A stretch of 11,273 nt of DNA from Salaquimonas sp. (GTDB lineage: Bacteria > Pseudomonadota > Alphaproteobacteria > Rhizobiales > Rhizobiaceae). The first letter of the stretch is position 1. Every line of letters starts with the position of its first letter. The notes beneath the pieces were generated by a model that saw only the letters and a program-made list of their open reading frames with translations, ran no database searches and was not told where the DNA came from. Made by a program: the position numbers and the translations under genes. The stretch spans positions 1-11,273 of the forward strand of contig JAHEHW010000020.1 in the NCBI GenBank assembly GCA_024639745.1, given 5' to 3'. Of this stretch, positions 8,052 to 11,273 are shown one piece after another.

Positions 8052-10007
8052 TCAGGCGGAAAGCTCGTTGTGCGCACGCGCGTCCAGAGAGGAATCGAAG
8101 TCGCTTAGCCCGAGGACATCGACCACCTTCCTGACGATATCATCACAACGCAGGCCGGCTTCCTCATACATCTCGTCCGGACTTGCCTGCTGGATGAAAT
8201 GATCGGGCAGGGTCATGGTTCGCACCTTGAGGTCACCATCGAGCAATCCCCGATCGGTCAGATGATGCAACACCAGGGATCCGAACCCGCCGGTTGCGCC
8301 CTCTTCGATCGTCAAAAGCAAGTCATGCTCCCGGGCGAGTTGATCGATCAGGTCGGTATCGAGCGGTTTTGCAAAGCGGGCGTCCGCAATCGTCGGAGGC
8401 AATCCCATGCTTTCCAGCCGGTCGGCTGCAAAACAGACCTCGCGCAGACGCCCACCGAAGGAGAGGATCGCAATGCCTTTGCCCTTTCGAATAAGACGCC
8501 CCTTGCCGATTTCAAGCGGCTCACCATGCGCCGGCAATGCCACACCAAGTCCCTCACCCCGCGGAAAACGGAAGGCGATGGGCCCGGTGTCATGCGCCCG
8601 CGCGGTGGCGACCATGTGCACAAGCTCGGCTTCGTCTGCCGCCGCCATAACCGTGAAACCGGGCAGATTGGCAAGATAGCCGATATCATAGGCACCGGCA
8701 TGCGTAGCACCGTCAGCGCCAACAAGTCCTGCGCGGTCTATTGCAAACCTTACCGGTAGCCGCTGTAGGGCGACATCATGCACCACTTGGTCATAAGCTC
8801 GCTGTAGAAATGTGGAATAGATCGCACAGAACGGCTTCATCCCGCCTGCCGCTAGTCCTGCCGCGAATGTAACGGCGTGCTGCTCTGCGATGCCAACATC
8901 GAAACTCCGCCTGGGAAAAGCTTTCGAGAATCGATCAATTCCGGTTCCCGACGCCATTGCCGCCGTAATGCCTACAATCTTGTCATCCCTCTCCGCTTCA
9001 TCGATCAGGGCGTCCGCAAACACACGGGTATAGGAAGGAGCGCCGGGTTTTCCCTTTTTTTGTTCACCGGAAATGACATCGAACTTCGCGACACCATGAT
9101 ACTTGTCGGCTGACGCCTCGGCATGGCTGTAGCCCGCCCCTTTCTTGGTGATCGCGTGGATGAGTACCGGCCCGTCTGCATTCTGGCGCAGCATCCTGAG
9201 CACGGGAAGCAACTGATCGAGATCATGCCCGTCAACGGGTCCGAAATATTTAAAACCCAGATGCTCGAAAAACGAGTTTCCGCCGACGAAATCGATTGCC
9301 GCTCTTCTGGCGCGTTTGTTGAATTCCCTGAGCGGGGGCGGCAACTGCTCACTGATGCGCTCCATAATGTGATCGAAATCGCGCGCCGGCTTGCTTGCGG
9401 CCAGATTGATTAGGTAATTCGAAAATGCGCCGACAGATGGCGAAATCGACATTTCGTTGTCATTGAGAACCACGAACAGCCGCTTCCCGAGACTCCCGGC
9501 ATTGTTCATCGCTTCATAAGCCATGCCGGCTGACATCGCGCCGTCGCCTATGACGCAAATCGCATCGCCATCGTCCCCGCCAAGCTCGCGCGCCATCGTG
9601 AAACCCAGCCCGGCCGATATGGAGGTGGATGAATGCGCCGCGCCAAAGGGATCGTACTCACTCTCTGCCCGGCGGGTGAAGCCTGATAACCCGCCTTTCT
9701 TGCGGAGAGTGTGCATCCGTTCGCGGCGACCGGTCAGAATCTTGTGGGGATAGCACTGGTGACTCACATCCCAGATCAGCTTGTCCTTCGGGGTATCGAA
9801 TACCGAGTGAATCGCCACGGTAAGCTCGACAACGCCCAAGCTGGAACCGAGATGCCCACCTGTGCGCGATACACTATGAATCGTTTCGGCACGCAATTCG
9901 TCCGCAAGCGCCTTCAGACTTCGGTCGCTCAATTTTTTCAGATCTTGCGGTTCTTTGACGGAATCCAAGAGCGGTGTGCTCGTCGAATGTCCCGAGAAAA
10001 AGTTCAT
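8052..10007 (-). CDS. dxs: 1-deoxy-D-xylulose-5-phosphate synthase
   Basis: Condenses pyruvate and glyceraldehyde 3-phosphate into DXP with thiamine diphosphate, the first committed step of the MEP isoprenoid pathway. This supplies carotenoids, the bacteriochlorophyll phytyl/geranylgeranyl tail and quinones. At 651 residues it is full length. The N-terminal part has GGHLGSSLG (50-58) and [14 protein letters not shown] (81-94). The ThDP/Mg site is [13 protein letters not shown] (154-166) with Asn183. The transketolase-like middle has [13 protein letters not shown] (372-384) with catalytic Glu375, and [15 protein letters not shown] (424-438) with His436. The C-terminal domain contains [11 protein letters not shown] chose the ATG at 10005-10007 because GGGAGG stands 6 bp upstream and the N-terminus then aligns with family starts ([16 protein letters not shown]). 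A further ATG 23 codons upstream (10076) is less likely. Two PpsR-type sites lie about 145-185 bp upstream. Confidence 0.97.
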   Translation of the reverse strand: MNFFSGHSTSTPLLDSVKEPQDLKKLSDRSLKALADELRAETIHSVSRTGGHLGSSLGVVELTVAIHSVFDTPKDKLIWDVSHQCYPHKILTGRRERMHTLRKKGGLSGFTRRAESEYDPFGAAHSSTSISAGLGFTMARELGGDDGDAICVIGDGAMSAGMAYEAMNNAGSLGKRLFVVLNDNEMSISPSVGAFSNYLINLAASKPARDFDHIMERISEQLPPPLREFNKRARRAAIDFVGGNSFFEHLGFKYFGPVDGHDLDQLLPVLRMLRQNADGPVLIHAITKKGAGYSHAEASADKYHGVAKFDVISGEQKKGKPGAPSYTRVFADALIDEAERDDKIVGITAAMASGTGIDRFSKAFPRRSFDVGIAEQHAVTFAAGLAAGGMKPFCAIYSTFLQRAYDQVVHDVALQRLPVRFAIDRAGLVGADGATHAGAYDIGYLANLPGFTVMAAADEAELVHMVATARAHDTGPIAFRFPRGEGLGVALPAHGEPLEIGKGRLIRKGKGIAILSFGGRLREVCFAADRLESMGLPPTIADARFAKPLDTDLIDQLAREHDLLLTIEEGATGGFGSLVLHHLTDRGLLDGDLKVRTMTLPDHFIQQASPDEMYEEAGLRCDDIVRKVVDVLGLSDFDSSLDARAHNELSA

Positions 10008-10013
10008 ATATAG

Positions 10014-10019
10014 CCTCCC
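10014..10019 (-). promoter_or_regulatory. Ribosome binding site deciding the dxs start
   Basis: GGGAGG on the minus strand, 6 bp before the ATG at 10005-10007. It favours this start over the in-frame ATG at 10074-10076, which has no comparable site. Confidence 0.75.
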
Positions 10020-10085
10020 GACCCCGGCGCTTAGGGCAAAGGCGGAAGCCATTCTCGGCTCGCAAATTCTTCTCATTTGCGATTA

Positions 10086-10101
10086 AGCCGGTATGCCGGC
10101 T
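10086..10101 (-). other. Small hairpin in the dxs leader
   Basis: AGCCGG (10086-10091) pairs with CCGGCT (10096-10101) around a 4-base loop. It lies in the presumed 5' untranslated leader of dxs, between the predicted promoter and the gene. No T-run follows. A role in leader stability is conceivable but unproven. Confidence 0.25.
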
Positions 10102-10127
10102 GTCGCCTGACGCTCCGGGCAGTCACC

Positions 10128-10156
10128 ATTTTCGGGCGCAAAAACCAAAATGTAAA
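10128..10156 (-). promoter_or_regulatory. Candidate sigma-70-type promoter of dxs
   Basis: On the minus strand TTTACA (10156-10151) and GAAAAT (10133-10128) are spaced by 17 bp, resembling -35 (5/6) and -10 (4/6) elements. The -35 coincides with one arm of the PpsR-type site at 10151-10168, which fits repression by occlusion. The -10 is weak, and the assignment rests on pattern matching alone. Confidence 0.35.
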
Positions 10157-10168
10157 CTATTTTTTACA
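10151..10168. promoter_or_regulatory. PpsR/CrtJ-type operator, dxs-proximal site
   Basis: TGTAAACTATTTTTTACA fits TGT-N12-ACA exactly, and its outer six bases on each side are perfect complements (TGTAAA/TTTACA). Six bp separate it from a second site. PpsR/CrtJ tetramers are known to bind such paired palindromes in front of bch, crt and puc genes. The dxs start lies 144 bp away on the minus strand. Confidence 0.72.
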
Positions 10169-10174
10169 CTATGA

Positions 10175-10192
10175 TGTAAACTTTTTTTGACA
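10175..10192. promoter_or_regulatory. PpsR/CrtJ-type operator, dxs-distal site
   Basis: TGTAAACTTTTTTTGACA fits TGT-N12-ACA exactly. Start-to-start distance from the neighbouring site at 10151 is 24 bp. It lies between the cytochrome terminator and the dxs promoter region, so dxs is the natural target. Confidence 0.7.
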
Positions 10193-10199
10193 TAACAAA

Positions 10200-10223
10200 G
10201 CCGCGCTGGGTGCCCAACGCGGC
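10200..10223 (-). terminator. Probable Rho-independent terminator of the cytochrome c gene
   Basis: The arms GCCGCG (10200-10205) and CGCGGC (10218-10223) pair, and the stem continues inward through TGGG/CCCA-type pairing after one G-T step. On the minus strand it is followed by TTTGTTATG, a modest U-rich tail. It lies 61 bp after the cytochrome stop and before the PpsR-type sites, so it separates the cytochrome unit from dxs. Confidence 0.65.
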
Positions 10224-10284
10224 CATTTCTGTAATGTGCGGACTTATCCGGTTACTGGCTCTTGCCGCCTAAACTGGCCGCAGC

Positions 10285-10674
10285 CTACATATCGCTGTAC
10301 TGCGCAAGATAGGCCAAGACGTTCTGGATCTCTTCGTCCTTTTTCAAGCCGCCAAAAGCCATCTTGGTGCCTTTGACCACGCCACGCGGGTCACGCAGAT
10401 AGGCGGTCAATGTCTCTTCATTCCAGACCTTGCCATCGCTGCCATATTCCTTCATCGCATTCGAATAATTATAGCCTTCCAATGAACCCGGCTCACGTCC
10501 GAACACATTCATCAGGTGCGGGCCAACCCGATTCTGGTCGCTATCGGCGACATGGCACGCCTGACATTTTTTGAAAACCTTGGCGCCCGCTTCAGCATCG
10601 CCGTCAATGGCAAAAGCCGAACCAGCTGATGCAACCAAGCTACCTGCTAAAATTGCTACTCCCATTACACGCAT
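10285..10674 (-). CDS. Periplasmic class I cytochrome c (c2/c550-like)
   Basis: A 129-residue precursor with a Sec signal peptide (about 1-22, hydrophobic core VAILAGSLVASAG, cleavage after AFA) and a mature single-heme protein of about 107 residues. The haem c site is CQACH (Cys37, Cys40, His41); Met105 in GTKMAF is the likely sixth ligand. NRVGPHLMNVFGREPG and YNYSNAMK are typical of the mitochondrial/cytochrome c2 group. In phototrophic Proteobacteria such cytochromes shuttle electrons from the bc1 complex to the photo-oxidised reaction centre, and also serve respiration. Its place between dxs and bchI favours the photosynthetic role, but cycA identity is not proven. The ATG at 10672-10674 has AGGAG 6 bp upstream. 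It is transcribed divergently from bchI, so the two genes share the 229-bp intergenic region. Confidence 0.9.
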   Translation of the reverse strand: MRVMGVAILAGSLVASAGSAFAIDGDAEAGAKVFKKCQACHVADSDQNRVGPHLMNVFGREPGSLEGYNYSNAMKEYGSDGKVWNEETLTAYLRDPRGVVKGTKMAFGGLKKDEEIQNVLAYLAQYSDM

Positions 10675-10820
10675 CGGGAACTCCTCTCCAGTTTTGCTGT
10701 AACTGACCGAGACTTAAGGCATCACATCCACCTTTCAAGCCGGCTAGCGCCAACTGACTAAGCCCTTGGCCTTGCGGAATCAATATTTGGCGGCCCGCAT
10801 CTTGTCGCAGGAATTGCAAT

Positions 10821-10838
10821 TGTCCAATAACTACTACA
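10821..10838. promoter_or_regulatory. PpsR/CrtJ-type operator upstream of bchI, distal site
   Basis: TGTCCAATAACTACTACA fits TGT-N12-ACA exactly, though the inner arms are not complementary. It overlaps the candidate -10 TACAAT (10835-10840) of bchI, so binding would block RNA polymerase. It ends 65 bp before the bchI ATG. Confidence 0.6.
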
Positions 10839-10855
10839 ATCTGCCCTCGTAAATG

Positions 10856-10873
10856 TGTAACGTTTGATTGACA
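10856..10873. promoter_or_regulatory. PpsR/CrtJ-type operator upstream of bchI, proximal site
   Basis: TGTAACGTTTGATTGACA fits TGT-N12-ACA exactly. It starts 35 bp after the first site and ends 30 bp before the bchI ATG. Its right arm contains TTGACA, but no -10 lies 16-18 bp downstream, so I read it as operator rather than promoter. Confidence 0.65.
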
Positions 10874-10903
10874 GTATCGATTCATAGAGGTTGCGCGGAG
10901 TTC

Positions 10904-11273
10904 ATGCCGAGACCGTTTCCCTTTTCAGCCATCGTCGGGCAAGATGAAATGAAACAGGCCCTGCTGATGGCGGCGGTCGAACCGGCGCTGGGCGGCGTTC
11001 TCGTCTTCGGTGACCGCGGTACCGGCAAGTCCACTGCTGTTCGAGCGCTTGCCGCGCTTTTGCCTCCGATCGAAACGAGAAAACAATGCCGCTTCAACTG
11101 CCCTCCGGATGAACCGGCTGAGGCCTGTACGACATGCAATTCGGCAGAAGGGTCCCGAGCGCCGGGCAAAATCAAGGTTCCGACACCGGTTATCGATCTG
11201 CCATTGGGAACCACGGAGGATCGCGTCTGCGGTGCACTTGACCTGGAACGGGCATTAGTGTCGGGGGAGAAGG
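10904..11273 (+). CDS. bchI: Magnesium chelatase ATPase subunit I, partial at the window edge
   Basis: The frame opens at ATG 10904-10906 and remains open for 123 codons to the window end, so the C-terminus is missing. It begins MPRPFPFSAIVGQDEMKQALL, the usual start of BchI/ChlI, with the AAA+ Walker A GDRGTGKST at residues 36-44. The cysteine-bearing insert CPPDEPAEACTTC (66-78) and VDLPLG-like IDLPLGTTEDRVCGALD (97-113) follow; both are characteristic of BchI. BchI forms ATP-driven hexameric rings with BchD. Together with BchH these insert Mg2+ into protoporphyrin IX, the branch point from haem to bacteriochlorophyll. bchD would be expected next on + beyond the window. Two PpsR-type sites precede it. 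It is the only gene here on the + strand and probably heads a bch operon. Confidence 0.96.
   Translation, partial: MPRPFPFSAIVGQDEMKQALLMAAVEPALGGVLVFGDRGTGKSTAVRALAALLPPIETRKQCRFNCPPDEPAEACTTCNSAEGSRAPGKIKVPTPVIDLPLGTTEDRVCGALDLERALVSGEK

Larger units (their letters stand above)
10675..10903. promoter_or_regulatory. Divergent promoter region of the cytochrome c gene and bchI
   Basis: This non-coding stretch of 229 bp holds two exact TGT-N12-ACA sites in its bchI-proximal half. A TACAAT hexamer (10835-10840) resembles a -10 for bchI; upstream TTGCAA at 10814-10819 would give a short 15-bp spacing. For the cytochrome gene TTGAAA (about 10738-10733 on the minus strand) is a possible -35 without a good -10. 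GGAG at 10897-10900, 3 bp before the bchI ATG, is a close-set ribosome site. Confidence 0.6.

Noticed and set aside
10008..10076. A 23-codon N-terminal extension of Dxs
   Set aside because: The downstream ATG has an ideal GGGAGG site and gives the normal Dxs N-terminus.
10640..10885. An 81-codon minus-strand frame spanning the cytochrome-bchI intergenic region
   Set aside because: Overlaps the cytochrome start out of frame and contains the PpsR-type sites; Gln/Leu/Gly-rich without a recognisable domain.
10882..11214. A 110-codon minus-strand frame opposite bchI
   Set aside because: Antisense to the conserved BchI N-terminus with its Walker A motif.
1..11273. CRISPR arrays, tRNA or rRNA genes, insertion sequences, phage genes
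   Set aside because: No repeat-spacer pattern, no tRNA-like cloverleaf or rRNA stretch, and no transposase or integrase reading frame was seen.

Overview
The window looks like one edge of a photosynthesis gene cluster in an alphaproteobacterium, either a purple non-sulfur or an aerobic anoxygenic phototroph. The main evidence is a truncated bchI (Mg-chelatase AAA+ subunit) at the right end. Next to it are a c-type cytochrome of the c2/c550 kind, dxs (first step of isoprenoid synthesis) and a cobalamin-binding PpaA/AerR-like regulator. Two pairs of exact TGT-N12-ACA sites, the consensus of the photosynthesis repressor PpsR/CrtJ, sit in front of dxs and bchI. Genus cannot be fixed from the sequence; an affiliation with the Rhizobiales/Hyphomicrobiales is only a guess.

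Layout from left to right. Positions 1-208 hold no firm gene, only a possible 3' gene tail on + (3-158). All complete genes lie on the minus strand. They are a TauE/SafE permease (209-1036), dusA (1145-2173), and a tripartite ABC exporter reading ATPase (5874-6626), then double-FtsX permease (3505-5877), then HlyD-type adaptor (2304-3500). A gap of about 340 bp with no convincing gene follows (6627-6962). Then come ppaA/aerR (6963-7877), dxs (8052-10007) and a cytochrome c gene (10285-10674). A divergent intergenic region (10675-10903) leads into bchI on +, which runs off the end.

How the genes fit together: BchI commits protoporphyrin IX to bacteriochlorophyll. Dxs feeds the phytyl tail, carotenoids and quinones. 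The cytochrome is a plausible electron donor to the reaction centre. PpaA/AerR-type proteins are known antirepressors or modulators of PpsR/CrtJ. The PpsR-type sites at dxs and bchI suggest that pigment precursor supply and Mg-chelatase share redox/light control. The genes left of about 6630 (exporter, DusA, TauE) show no photosynthesis link and probably mark the cluster border.

I did not find a clearly undescribed system. The best leads are the tandem PpsR-type sites, the altered B12 motif in the PpaA-like protein, and a nine-codon upstream reading frame with a near-perfect ribosome binding site. That frame is in phase with the ABC ATPase but separated from it by two TGA codons.
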